Assembly (NCBI GenBank): GCA_964493515.1
Contig: CAZBNJ010000009.1
Location: 1 to 48,833, forward strand
Length of the DNA: 48,833 bases
Direction: 5' to 3'
DNA from: CANRIN01 sp964493515
Lineage (GTDB): Bacteria > Bacillota > Clostridia > Oscillospirales > JAAYOS01
Shown here: positions 15,441-23,211 of the stretch, in pieces
How the letters are laid out: each line of letters starts with the position of its first letter
How positions within the stretch are numbered: the first letter of the stretch is position 1
Program-made: the position numbers and the translations under genes
The notes under the pieces: generated by a model
What the model saw: only the letters and a program-made list of their open reading frames with translations
Told to the model about the DNA's origin: nothing
Database searches by the model: none

Positions 15441-15478
15441 ACAGCGCCGCCTTTCATATTTTGGATTTGACCATGAAT

Positions 15479-15507
15479 ATAATACCGCATCCGAGGAGAA
15501 ATCACAA
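15479..15507 (-). promoter_or_regulatory. Promoter of rpe
   Basis: On the minus strand, TTGTGA (15502-15507), a 17-base spacer and TATTAT (15479-15484). Confidence 0.65.
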
Positions 15508-15541
15508 TATACGACTTGCACGAAAAAATTTGCGCTTTCGC

Positions 15542-15570
15542 TTGAAATCGACGCCCAACTATCGTATAAT
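15542..15570 (+). promoter_or_regulatory. Plus-strand promoter upstream of the gap region and tRNA-Gly
   Basis: TTGAAA (15542-15547), a 17-base spacer and TATAAT (15565-15570). No coding sequence follows. The transcript would run through an unassigned ~350-base region to tRNA-Gly and its terminator. Confidence 0.75.
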
Positions 15571-15708
15571 AAGTTACACCAACCGTTACGACCCGCACCA
15601 CATCCGGCTAATGTACTTTCAACGTGTGCAGGAGGAAGCTCCACTCACATCCGGCTGATGTACGATCCTACGGTGCGTACAAGCCGAGCCACAACAACGG
15701 CAAGCGGT

Positions 15709-15918
15709 GCGCCGCCGTTATGGAGGGGTTGTAGGAGCGTTCGGTGCGTACAGGTTTGGAAACNNNNNNNNNNNNNNNNNNNNNNNNNNNNNNNNNNNNN
15801 NNNNNNNNNNNNNNNNNNNNNNNNNNNNNNNNNNNNNNNNNNNNNNNNNNNNNNNNNNNNNNNGCGCCGCCGTTATGGAGGGGTTGTAGGAGCGTTCGGT
15901 GCGTACAGGTTTGGAAAC
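15709..15918. repeat. Identical 55-bp sequences flanking the N gap
   Basis: Bases 15709-15763 and 15864-15918 are identical over their full 55 bp and abut the Ns on both sides. This is either a real tandem repeat that broke the assembly or the same contig-end overlap written twice. Confidence 0.95.
15764..15863. other. 100-N scaffold gap
   Basis: Exactly 100 N characters, the conventional placeholder for a gap of unknown length. The true size of the region is not known. Confidence 0.99.
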
Positions 15919-15926
15919 CCCGACAA

Positions 15927-16000
15927 GCAGGCGTAGTTCATCGGTAGAACGAGAGCTTCCCAAGCTTTAGAGGAGGGTTCGACTCCCTTCGCCTGCTCCA
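15927..16000 (+). tRNA. tRNA-Gly (CCC)
   Basis: 74 bases with an encoded CCA. The acceptor stem GCAGGCG/CGCCTGC is perfect and the D-stem is GTTC/GAAC. The anticodon loop TTCCCAA gives CCC, and the T-loop TTCGACT has a GAGGG/CCCTT stem. It follows the repeat region and is closed by the terminator at 16005. Confidence 0.96.
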
Positions 16001-16004
16001 AATC

Positions 16005-16033
16005 AAAAGCCGACCGTAAAGCGGTCGGTTTTC
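16005..16033 (+). terminator. Terminator after tRNA-Gly
   Basis: Stem CCGACCG/CGGTCGG extended by AAAAG/TTTTC, loop TAAAG, followed by a T-rich tail. Confidence 0.85.
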
Positions 16034-16088
16034 TTTTAACTTTTCCTTCCTTCCGTTCCACTTACATTTTACCGCAGGGAGAGATCGT

Positions 16089-17096
16089 ATGGCTTGCTTC
16101 ATACCCGAGGGCTACCGCACCCCGCTGACCGGCTACGATATGCAGCGCGCGATAGAGTTTGTCAAGAGCAATTTCCAGGACAATCTGAAGTTTGCGCTGA
16201 ACCTTCGACGCGTGTCCGCGCCGCTGTTCGTCGACAGCGACTCCGGTCTGAACGACAACCTGAACGGCGTGGAGCGTCCGGTCGGGTTCGACATACCCGC
16301 GATAGACGGCGCGCACGGCGAGGTGGTGCACTCGCTTGCGAAGTGGAAGCGGCTGGCGCTTGCGAGGTACAGCTTCTACCCCGGCAACGGGCTGTACACC
16401 GACATGAACGCGATACGCCGCGACGAGGCTCCGGACAATCTGCACTCGATATACGTCGACCAGTGGGACTGGGAAAAGGTCATAACCCGCGAGGAGCGGA
16501 ACGAGGACTTCCTCCGCTACACCGTGCGCTCGATAGTGTCGGCAGTGTGCGACACCTGCGACGCGCTGCGAAGGGCGTTCCCGCAGCTTGGCGTCAAGCT
16601 GGAGCGAGAGGTCACCTTCGTCACCACGCAGGAGCTGGAGGACAGATACCCCGACCTGACGCCGCAGCAGCGCGAAAACGAGTTCTGCCGCGAGCACCAC
16701 ACGGTGTTCCTGATGCAGATAGGCGGAAAGCTCCGCAGCGGCAGGCCGCACGACGGTCGCGCGCCCGACTACGACGACTGGTCGCTGAACGGCGACATTA
16801 TAATGTGGAACGAGCTGCTCGGCCGCGCGTTTGAGATATCGTCGATGGGAATACGCGTGGACGAGGAGAGCCTCGACCGACAGCTGACGCTTGCGGGCTG
16901 CGACGATCGCCGCGAGCTGCCCTTCCACAAAAAGCTGCTTGCGGGCGAGCTTCCGCTGACGATGGGCGGCGGCATAGGTCAGAGTCGGCTGTGCATGCTG
17001 ATGATAGGCTGCTGCCACATCGGCGAGGTGCAGGTCAGCCTGTGGGACGAGGAGACGGTGGCGGCGTGCGAGCGCGCGGGCGTTCGGCTGCTGTGA
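16089..17096 (+). CDS. asnA: Aspartate--ammonia ligase (asparagine synthetase A)
   Basis: 335 residues, the family length. The enzyme makes asparagine from aspartate, ammonia and ATP in the cytoplasm and is built on a class II tRNA-synthetase-like fold. Conserved blocks include L-N-D-N-L-N-G-V-E, V-V-H-S-L-A-K-W-K-R, Y-T-D-M-N-A-I-R-R-D-E, H-S-I-Y-V-D-Q-W-D-W-E-K-V-I and the ATP-site G-G-G-I-G-Q-S-R-L near the end. The start has a CAGGGAGAG ribosome-binding site. There is only a short leader after the tRNA-Gly terminator and I saw no convincing own promoter, so expression may depend on read-through from the 15542 promoter or on a weak site. It ends at a strong terminator. Confidence 0.97.
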   Translation: MACFIPEGYRTPLTGYDMQRAIEFVKSNFQDNLKFALNLRRVSAPLFVDSDSGLNDNLNGVERPVGFDIPAIDGAHGEVVHSLAKWKRLALARYSFYPGNGLYTDMNAIRRDEAPDNLHSIYVDQWDWEKVITREERNEDFLRYTVRSIVSAVCDTCDALRRAFPQLGVKLEREVTFVTTQELEDRYPDLTPQQRENEFCREHHTVFLMQIGGKLRSGRPHDGRAPDYDDWSLNGDIIMWNELLGRAFEISSMGIRVDEESLDRQLTLAGCDDRRELPFHKKLLAGELPLTMGGGIGQSRLCMLMIGCCHIGEVQVSLWDEETVAACERAGVRLL

Positions 17097-17105
17097 GAGT
17101 ATGAA

Positions 17106-17142
17106 AAAACGACCCGTCGGAGGGTGTCCGGCGGGTCGTTTT
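17106..17142. terminator. Bidirectional terminator, asnA / aldo-keto reductase
   Basis: A 15-16 bp stem (one G-T pair), loop AGGGTGT, AAAA on the left arm and TTTTGTTTG on the right. It lies between the converging genes ending at 17096 and 17152. Confidence 0.9.
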
Positions 17143-17151
17143 GTTTGTGAC

Positions 17152-18279
17152 TTATCGGCGGTTCTGCATCTCGGTTATCTTCTCACCGAGCTCCTGCATT
17201 ATCTCGGGTACGGATATCGACTGCGGGCACTCGACGGTGCATGCGCCGCACTGTATGCAGTCGGTCGGCTGACCCTCGCTCTCGATGTCGCGAAGTCCGC
17301 TGAGCGCCCACATTCCGTCCAGTTTATAGGCGTTGTAGACCTTGAGCACCTCGGGTATGTTTATCTTGGCGGGGCAGCCGTCGGTGCAGTAGCGGCAGGC
17401 GGTGCAGGGCACCTTGACCTGCTCGTGGAACATATCGCACGCCTTGAACAGCAGCTTCTCCTCGTCGTCGGAGAGGGCGTAGTCGTCGGCGTAGGTGTTC
17501 ACGTTGTCCACTATCTGGTCGAGGGTGGACATGCCGGACAGGCAGAGCTGCACCTGGGGCAGACGCTTGAGCCAGCGGAACGCCCACGAGGATATCGACC
17601 AGTCGGGATGCGCCTCCTTGAGCAGAGCCTCCGCCTCCGGAGTGAGCGAGGACAGGCGTCCGCCGCGCACCGACTCCATGACCACTATCGGTATGCCGTG
17701 GCGCTCGAGTATCTCATACTCCTGCTTGGTGGACGAGTAGTTCCAGTCGAAGTAGTTGAGCTGGATCTGCGCGAAGTCCCACTTGTGATGGCTCGCGACC
17801 TTTTCCAGCGTCTCGGGCGAGCAATGCTCGCTGAAGCCGAGATACTTTATCTTGCCCTCCGCCTTCTTCTGCATGAAGAACTCGATGCAGCCGTTGGTCA
17901 GGTACTTGTCCGCCGTGCCGTCGCCGATGGCGTGCAGCAGATAGAAGTCGATGCGGTCGACGCCGAGGCGCTCGAGCTGGGTGTTGAAGGTGTCCTCGTA
18001 GTCGGGGTTCGCGTTTATGTTGTACTTGGTAGCTATGTAGTAGCTGTCGCGCGGATACTTGCGCAGCGCCGTGCCCACGAACCGCTCGCTCTCTCCACTG
18101 TGATAGACATAGGCGGTGTCGTAGTAGTTTATGCCGTGCGACATCGCGTAGTCGATTATCTCCTGACCCTTCTCGTAGTCGATATCGCCGTCGCTTCCGC
18201 CCGGCTTTTTGGGCAGGCGCATATTGCCCATGCCGAGGCGGCTGAGCTTTATTCCGTCTTTGAAATCCTTGTAGACCAT
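17152..18279 (-). CDS. Aldo/keto reductase with C-terminal 2[4Fe-4S] ferredoxin domain
   Basis: Start chosen at the ATG at 18279 (MVYKDF) with AAAGGAGG upstream, giving 375 residues. The first ~280 residues are an aldo/keto reductase TIM-barrel with the usual tetrad: Asp and Tyr in Y-Y-D-T-A-Y-V-Y, Lys in I-A-T-K-Y and His in Y-L-L-H. The C-terminal part has two cluster motifs, CTACRYCTDGCP and CIQCGACTVECP, each a C-x2-C-x2-C-x3-C-P site. This arrangement is common in anaerobes and suggests electron exchange with ferredoxin-like partners in place of, or besides, NADPH. The substrate is unknown. Single gene with its own promoter. Confidence 0.93.
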   Translation of the reverse strand: MVYKDFKDGIKLSRLGMGNMRLPKKPGGSDGDIDYEKGQEIIDYAMSHGINYYDTAYVYHSGESERFVGTALRKYPRDSYYIATKYNINANPDYEDTFNTQLERLGVDRIDFYLLHAIGDGTADKYLTNGCIEFFMQKKAEGKIKYLGFSEHCSPETLEKVASHHKWDFAQIQLNYFDWNYSSTKQEYEILERHGIPIVVMESVRGGRLSSLTPEAEALLKEAHPDWSISSWAFRWLKRLPQVQLCLSGMSTLDQIVDNVNTYADDYALSDDEEKLLFKACDMFHEQVKVPCTACRYCTDGCPAKINIPEVLKVYNAYKLDGMWALSGLRDIESEGQPTDCIQCGACTVECPQSISVPEIMQELGEKITEMQNRR

Positions 18280-18321
18280 TGTGATCCTCCTTTTTCCGCT
18301 TTGCGCGGACATTCTCTGCAT

Positions 18322-18349
18322 ACTATATTACACCTTGGAGTGAGGTCAA
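18322..18349 (-). promoter_or_regulatory. Promoter of the aldo/keto reductase
   Basis: On the minus strand, TTGACC (18344-18349), a 16-base spacer and TATAGT (18322-18327). An overlapping alternative is TTGACT, 17 bases, TGTAAT. A small hairpin TCCGC/GCGGA lies in the leader. Confidence 0.65.
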
Positions 18350-18396
18350 AGTCAAGCCTTTTTTTGGAAAAAGGAAAGCGTTTTCTGTCGAACGTC

Positions 18397-18425
18397 TTGC
18401 AATTTTTTCCATGGGGGATTATAAT
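18397..18425 (+). promoter_or_regulatory. Promoter of the isomerase-like gene
   Basis: TTGCAA (18397-18402), a 17-base spacer and TATAAT (18420-18425), about 58 bases before the start codon. Confidence 0.8.
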
Positions 18426-18483
18426 AGGAACAGATAGGCGGGGTATCCCGCACTAAATTTCATAAAGATGAGGAGTTGTCACC

Positions 18484-19353
18484 ATGAAAAACGTTTATCT
18501 TCAGCTCTACTCGCTCGGCCCCAGCACCTCGCAGGATATGGTCGAGAATTTCAAGATTGTAAGCGAGATGGGCTACGCCGGCGTTGAGTTCGCAGGCTCG
18601 AACTACGGCGGACTGTCGGTCGAGGACATGAAGGCTGCACTTGCCAAGTACAACCTCAAGACCCGCAGCGCACATATGCAGTATGCCGCCGTCGAGCGCG
18701 ACCTCCAGTACATGCATGACATCGGCATCGAGTACGCGATAATCGCGATGCATCCGATCGCCGACCACGCCGCCGCTCTCGAGTTTGCAAAGCAGCTCAA
18801 CGAGCTGGGTGACAAGGCCGCGAAGCTCGGCATGAAGGTTGGTTATCACAACCACACCCAGGAATTCAACGTCAGCGAGGGCGAGACCTTCCTTGAGACC
18901 CTGCTCAAGAACACCAACGAGAACGTCGTGTTCGAGCTGGACTGCGGTTGGGCTGCCGCCGCCGCGGGCAAGGAGAACGTCATGCACTACCTGACCGAGT
19001 GGGCGGGTCGCTTCAAGGCCATCCACATCAAGGAGAACAACAAGGTCATCGGCGCCGAGCCGCCGTTCAACCCCGCCATGTTTGCCGCGCGTCCGGCCGC
19101 AAAGCCCGCCGGCGAGCTGACCGAGGAGGACAAGAAGCGCATCGACGAGATGCAGAAGAAGCGTCTCGAGCGTGAGAGCTGGAACTGCCCGACCGGCCAG
19201 GGCCTGCTCGACTGGAACGAGGTCAAGCAGCTGTGCAACAAGACCGGCATCGACCTGTTCGTTGTCGAGCGTGAGGCGAGCTACGACGGTCACAGCCGTC
19301 TGTACTGCCTGGCGCAGGACGTCAAGTACCTCACCGAGAACGTCAAGGACTAA
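18484..19353 (+). CDS. Sugar phosphate isomerase/epimerase-like TIM-barrel protein
   Basis: 289 residues of the xylose-isomerase-like (AP endonuclease 2) TIM-barrel family, which rearranges keto and aldo sugars or inositol derivatives using a divalent metal. Likely metal and catalytic positions are H122 and H124 in Y-H-N-H, E151/D153 in F-E-L-D-C-G-W, H181 in A-I-H-I-K-E and E263 in V-V-E-R-E. Between about 186 and 234 there is a Pro/Ala/Lys/Glu-rich insertion that replaces the short loop usually found before the G-x-G-x-L-D-W segment. The start has GATGAGGAG eight bases upstream. The codon choice, rich in C-ending preferred codons, suggests high expression. The substrate is not identifiable from sequence. 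A hairpin and a NUDIX gene follow. Confidence 0.85.
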   Translation: MKNVYLQLYSLGPSTSQDMVENFKIVSEMGYAGVEFAGSNYGGLSVEDMKAALAKYNLKTRSAHMQYAAVERDLQYMHDIGIEYAIIAMHPIADHAAALEFAKQLNELGDKAAKLGMKVGYHNHTQEFNVSEGETFLETLLKNTNENVVFELDCGWAAAAAGKENVMHYLTEWAGRFKAIHIKENNKVIGAEPPFNPAMFAARPAAKPAGELTEEDKKRIDEMQKKRLERESWNCPTGQGLLDWNEVKQLCNKTGIDLFVVEREASYDGHSRLYCLAQDVKYLTENVKD

Positions 19354-19367
19354 TCGTACAAGCACAC

Positions 19368-19397
19368 AGGAGGGGCTGTCGCAGGACAGCCCCTCCT
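19368..19397 (+). terminator. Strong hairpin after the isomerase gene, without T-tract
   Basis: A perfect 13-bp stem (19368-19380 with 19385-19397), loop GCAG. No run of T follows, so it may be an intercistronic stabiliser or partial attenuator before the NUDIX gene. Confidence 0.6.
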
Positions 19398-19420
19398 CTA
19401 TCGTCAGAAAGGGGATACAG

Positions 19421-19912
19421 ATGGGGTACGAATATGATAAGAGAGACATTTCCTACAACGCAAACGAGCGCTGGGGATTCAGCTACCGCGCGGCGGCAAT
19501 CATCGTGCGCGACGGCAAGCTGCTGCTGCAATCGCCGGCAGGCATCGACGAGTACGCCACCCCCGGCGGTCAGGTAATGTTCGGCGAGACCGCCGCCCAG
19601 GCGATAGAGCGCGAGCTGACCGAGGAGGTCGGCGTGAAGGCGAAGGTCGGCGATTTCCTTGCCGCGGGAGAGCTGTTCTTCCCGGTCGGCGAGCGCAGGA
19701 TACACCAGGTGTTTTTGCAGTTTGCCGCCGAGATACCCGACGACGCGCTGGTCGACCGAGTTACGCTCGGGCTGGAGCTTGGGAAGGACGGCAAGCCGAA
19801 GCTGCGGTTCGAGTGGGTGGACATCGACAAACTGCGCGATATTCCGCTGTATCCGTCGCAGATTGCCGATGTGGTGCAAAATCGTGTTAAACATTATTTA
19901 TACGAAGAATAA
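19421..19912 (+). CDS. NUDIX hydrolase
   Basis: Start chosen at the ATG at 19421 (MGYEYDKRD), preceded by AGAAAGGGG; upstream in-frame codons are a shadow of the isomerase gene. 163 residues. The NUDIX box is complete: G50-x5-E56-x7-R64-E-L-T-E-E-V-G-V72, with the Mg-binding glutamates in place. Family members hydrolyse nucleoside diphosphates linked to another group, either as house-cleaning or as specific metabolism; the substrate is unknown. The region at about 85-110 (G-E-L-F-F-P-V-G-E-R-R) may define specificity. It probably shares the isomerase promoter, with the intervening hairpin tuning its level. Confidence 0.93.
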   Translation: MGYEYDKRDISYNANERWGFSYRAAAIIVRDGKLLLQSPAGIDEYATPGGQVMFGETAAQAIERELTEEVGVKAKVGDFLAAGELFFPVGERRIHQVFLQFAAEIPDDALVDRVTLGLELGKDGKPKLRFEWVDIDKLRDIPLYPSQIADVVQNRVKHYLYEE

Positions 19913-19927
19913 TGGCAGAAAGCGGGA

Positions 19928-19956
19928 ACAAAGGCAGACGTGGTGTCTGCCTTTGT
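19928..19956 (+). terminator. Hairpin terminator after the NUDIX gene
   Basis: A 12-bp perfect stem ACAAAGGCAGAC/GTCTGCCTTTGT with a 5-base loop, followed by CAATTTATG (weak T-tract). Confidence 0.7.
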
Positions 19957-19998
19957 CAATTTATGGGTGAAATTTACAAAAAGATTTTGGATTTGCGA

Positions 19999-20027
19999 TT
20001 GAAATTTGGATGAAGTTATGCTAAGAT
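19999..20027 (+). promoter_or_regulatory. Promoter of the surface esterase gene
   Basis: TTGAAA (19999-20004), a 17-base spacer ending TGC (extended -10) and TAAGAT (20022-20027). Confidence 0.65.
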
Positions 20028-20092
20028 AAATGTGCCAATATTATATTCGGCATTATCGTGTCGAAAAAATAAATTTTGAGAGGAGAAGAGAA

Positions 20093-23000
20093 ATGAGGAA
20101 AATGCTCAAAAAGACCCTGGCGCTCGTGCTGTGCGCGGCACTGGGGCTCGGACTGATCGGCGGAGCCTTTGCTGCCGACGAGCAGACCGGGACGTTCGAC
20201 CTTGAGACCGTCTGCACCGACGACGGTCAGTTTGTCAGCAAGGTCATCGTACATCTGGAAGAGGCAATCACCGAGGAGGACATGACGAAGGTCGCCGAGG
20301 CCTTTGAAGTGTCGATAACCGGGTACAATCAGAACTTCTACGGCATCGTTATCGAGGGCGACTTCACCCGCACGATCGCGGCGGCAAGCGTCAGCGAGGA
20401 CGGCAAGACCGTTGCGCTCACCATGCCGATAACGTCGTCCAACCCCGACGGCTGGGAGGCGTTCAAGGAGAGCCTTGCCTACAAGAGCAACTTTGCAACA
20501 TACACCGAAGAGGGCTACACCGTCACCATGAACGGCACCGCTCTCACCTACTCGGGCAAGATGATAGATCCGCTTGAGGACAAGTGGGGCGCGGTCGACC
20601 TGACCGAGACCGAGTACAACTACCGCTTCTTCGCTCCGGACGGCGAGACCTATGCCAAGCCGGCGGCGGGCTATCCGCTTATCGTCTGGCTGCACGGCGC
20701 GGGCGAGAGCGGCACCGACAACAAGCTCCAGATAACCGCCAACCGCGTTACCGCGTGGGGCGAGCCGGAGACTCAGGATCTGTTCGGCGGCGCGTATGTG
20801 CTCGCTCCGCAGATGGACGGCGCCAAGAACCCGACCGGCTGGGGCTGGAATCCGGAAGTCGTTATGGCGACCATCGAGGCGTTCATAGAGAGCGTCGGCG
20901 AGGCGAACATCGACCGTGACCGCATCGTCATCGGCGGCTGCTCGATGGGCGGCATGGGCACCTGGGCGACTATCAAGATGTATCCCGACTACTTCGCCGC
21001 CGCGTTCCCGATCTGCGGCATGACCACCTTCACCGGCGAGGACATAGTCGCGCTGAAGGGACTGCCGATGTACCTCATCCACACCGTTGAGGACGGTACG
21101 GTCAACATCGTCGGCTCGCTGAACGCGTATGACACGCTCACCGCCGCGGGCAAGACCAACATCTACCTCGCGCTGTACGAGCACACCTGGACTCCGGGCA
21201 CCGCGGACAGCACTCCGGAGGAGATAGCGGCGCTTGCCATGAACGGCCACTCGAGCTGGATATATGCGCACAACGACATAGACGGCGAGAAGGAAGCCGA
21301 CAAGTACTTCCTGGATACCTATAACTACACCACCGGCGAGGGCGACGCCGCCGTCACCACCACCTATACAAACACCAAGCCGAGCGAGCTTGGCTACACC
21401 AGCTTCAAGGCGTGGCTGGCGGGTCAGTCGAAGGCGGAGACCTACTACACCGTCGGCCGTGAGGTCGTGGCGTTCGGCGAGGTCGTGACCTCGGTCACCG
21501 TCCACGGACTCGAGCGCATCCGCGCGACCATCAAAACCGCCGACTGGCTGAAGGACAACCCGGTCAAGGTCGTCGCGAAGAACGTGACCGTGAGCGACAT
21601 GGCTACGGGCACCAGCGAGATAAAGGACATCGAGCGTGAGCCGATAAGCATCGAGATAGGCGAGGACCGCACCAGCCTTATCATCAAGTTCGAGGCGGGT
21701 CAGGCGTTCGTCCAGCCCGAGACCAGCCCGACTGTCGAGCTGGAGGTCACCGTCGGAGATAAGGTCATCCCCTACGGCAACACCACGTCCGACACCGACG
21801 CCTGGGAGTCGATAACCTACACTACTCCGGCGTACACCTGGCGCGGAAACGCCATGACGACCATGAGCGCTCGCGCGTTCACCCCGGACAAGGAGACCTA
21901 TGCCAAGCCGGCCAGCGGCTATCCGCTGGTGGTCTGGCTCCACGGCGGCGGAGAGATCGGCACCGATAACCGCATCCAGATAACCGCCAACGACGTTCCG
22001 AACTGGGCGGAGAAGGAGTCGCAGGACATCTTCGGCGGCGCGTATGTGCTTGCTCCGCAGAACCACGCGGCGGCGGGCGAGGGCGCTCCGGCGGCTACCC
22101 TCAGCGTCATCGAGCAGTTCGTTGCGGCCAAGGGCGACATTGACACGACCCGTATCTATGTCGGCGGCTGCTCCTACGGCGGCGGCTCGACCTGGACCAT
22201 GATCCGCAACTACCCGTACTACTTCGCGGCTGCGTTCCCGATGTGCGCGCAGGTCACGCTGACCGACGAGGAGGCCGCAAGCCTTGCCAACCTGCCGATA
22301 TACACGATGATATCCACCGGCGACGGCGCAAGCTCGGTCTACGCGCTCATCAACGCGTACAACCAGCTCAAGGCCGCGGGCAACGAGAATCTGTACATCG
22401 CGCTGTACGAGCACAGCGAGTATCCGGGCTGCGAGACCCTGTCCTCTGCCGGATTCTACATCGACCACTTCGTCTGGGTCTATGCTCACGCCGACTTTGA
22501 CGGCAAGGGCGACGACTTTGACGGAAAGAACTTCATCGACACCTCCAAGGACGGCGAGTACACCTACGCCAACCTGACTAACAAGGTGGTCGTCCAGGAC
22601 GGAATCCTCACCTTCTCCTACACCGCGGGCGACGAGGAGCTGTCGATAAAGCTGAACGGACAGAACAGCCGCCCGGAGGATGCCGGCTACGCGACGTTCA
22701 AGACGTGGATGGCTGCTCAGCGCAACGAGAAGCCGTCGCCGTTCAAGGATGTGGCTCCGACGGACGAGGCGTTTGACAGCGTCCGCACCCTGTGGGAGAA
22801 CGGCATGACCAACGGCACCAGCTCGAACACCTTTGAGCCGGAATTGACCCTCACCCGCGCGGAGTTCGTCACCTTCCTCGCGCGCGTTGCGGGCGCTGAG
22901 GTCGACAACAAGGCGGAGACCAAGTTCACCGACCTCGCCGAGACGTGGTATGTCGGTTCGGTCGCGTGGGCAGTCGAGCAGGGACTCATCATCGGCGCAA

Positions 23001-23155
23001 CCGATACGACCTTCGAGCCGTACGAGGCGCTGACCCAGGCGCAGGTGAACATCATCCTCGAGCGCGGCGGCAACGAGCCGGCGTTTGAGGCGCCCGAGGG
23101 CACCGTCACCCGCGCACAGGCCGCGGAGATACTTGTGGACCTTATGAACAAGTAA
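20093..23155 (+). CDS. Surface-anchored protein with two tandem alpha/beta-hydrolase (esterase) domains and SLH repeats
   Basis: Start chosen at the ATG at 20093 (MRKMLKK) with GAGAGGAG upstream: 1020 residues. A signal peptide ends near A-F-A at residue 27. After a ~130-residue N-terminal region come two homologous alpha/beta-hydrolase domains (about 165-400 and 580-805), each opening with E-T-Y-A-K-P-A and W-L-H-G-x-G-E. Both keep a full plausible triad: S284 (G-G-C-S-M-G-G), D334, H386; and S694 (G-G-C-S-Y-G-G), D744, H792. A region of beta-rich sequence (~450-560) lies between them. The last ~140 residues are SLH modules (F-K-D-V-x-P at 884, F-T-D-L-A-E at 945, and a partial third) that bind pyruvylated wall polymer. 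The nearest known enzymes are the PHB-depolymerase/feruloyl-type esterases, so removal of ester groups from polysaccharide is a reasonable guess. Confidence 0.9.
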   Translation: MRKMLKKTLALVLCAALGLGLIGGAFAADEQTGTFDLETVCTDDGQFVSKVIVHLEEAITEEDMTKVAEAFEVSITGYNQNFYGIVIEGDFTRTIAAASVSEDGKTVALTMPITSSNPDGWEAFKESLAYKSNFATYTEEGYTVTMNGTALTYSGKMIDPLEDKWGAVDLTETEYNYRFFAPDGETYAKPAAGYPLIVWLHGAGESGTDNKLQITANRVTAWGEPETQDLFGGAYVLAPQMDGAKNPTGWGWNPEVVMATIEAFIESVGEANIDRDRIVIGGCSMGGMGTWATIKMYPDYFAAAFPICGMTTFTGEDIVALKGLPMYLIHTVEDGTVNIVGSLNAYDTLTAAGKTNIYLALYEHTWTPGTADSTPEEIAALAMNGHSSWIYAHNDIDGEKEADKYFLDTYNYTTGEGDAAVTTTYTNTKPSELGYTSFKAWLAGQSKAETYYTVGREVVAFGEVVTSVTVHGLERIRATIKTADWLKDNPVKVVAKNVTVSDMATGTSEIKDIEREPISIEIGEDRTSLIIKFEAGQAFVQPETSPTVELEVTVGDKVIPYGNTTSDTDAWESITYTTPAYTWRGNAMTTMSARAFTPDKETYAKPASGYPLVVWLHGGGEIGTDNRIQITANDVPNWAEKESQDIFGGAYVLAPQNHAAAGEGAPAATLSVIEQFVAAKGDIDTTRIYVGGCSYGGGSTWTMIRNYPYYFAAAFPMCAQVTLTDEEAASLANLPIYTMISTGDGASSVYALINAYNQLKAAGNENLYIALYEHSEYPGCETLSSAGFYIDHFVWVYAHADFDGKGDDFDGKNFIDTSKDGEYTYANLTNKVVVQDGILTFSYTAGDEELSIKLNGQNSRPEDAGYATFKTWMAAQRNEKPSPFKDVAPTDEAFDSVRTLWENGMTNGTSSNTFEPELTLTRAEFVTFLARVAGAEVDNKAETKFTDLAETWYVGSVAWAVEQGLIIGATDTTFEPYEALTQAQVNIILERGGNEPAFEAPEGTVTRAQAAEILVDLMNK

Positions 23156-23171
23156 TTCACAAAGAGATCGA

Positions 23172-23201
23172 AAAAGAGACTCCCTGCGGGGAGTCTCTTT
23201 T
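23172..23201. terminator. Bidirectional terminator, esterase / P-type ATPase
   Basis: A 13-bp stem AAAAGAGACTCCC/GGGAGTCTCTTTT, loop TGCG, with A/T tracts on both arms. It lies between the converging stops at 23155 and 23212. Confidence 0.9.
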
Positions 23202-23211
23202 GTTGTGTGCG

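Larger units (their letters stand above)
15571..15926 (+). other. Unassigned transcribed region containing the assembly gap
   Basis: No protein gene is credible here: short frames on both strands lack ribosome-binding sites. An 18-base motif CACATCCGGCTRATGTAC occurs twice (15599-15616 and 15646-15663), and CGGTGCGTACA occurs near 15671 and again just before and just after the gap. AACGGC/GCCGTT and CAAC/GTTG segments can pair, so a structured RNA or a repeat element is possible. It does not match what I know of RNase P, tmRNA, SRP or 6S RNA signatures. Confidence 0.4.

Noticed and set aside
15441..15644. N-terminal extension of rpe by 68 codons
   Set aside because: Covers the rpe promoter and has no similarity to the enzyme; the ATG at 15440 has the ribosome-binding site.
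15571..15926. RNase P RNA, SRP RNA, tmRNA or 6S RNA
   Set aside because: None of the conserved sequence signatures that I know for these RNAs can be seen, though the gap hides part of the region.
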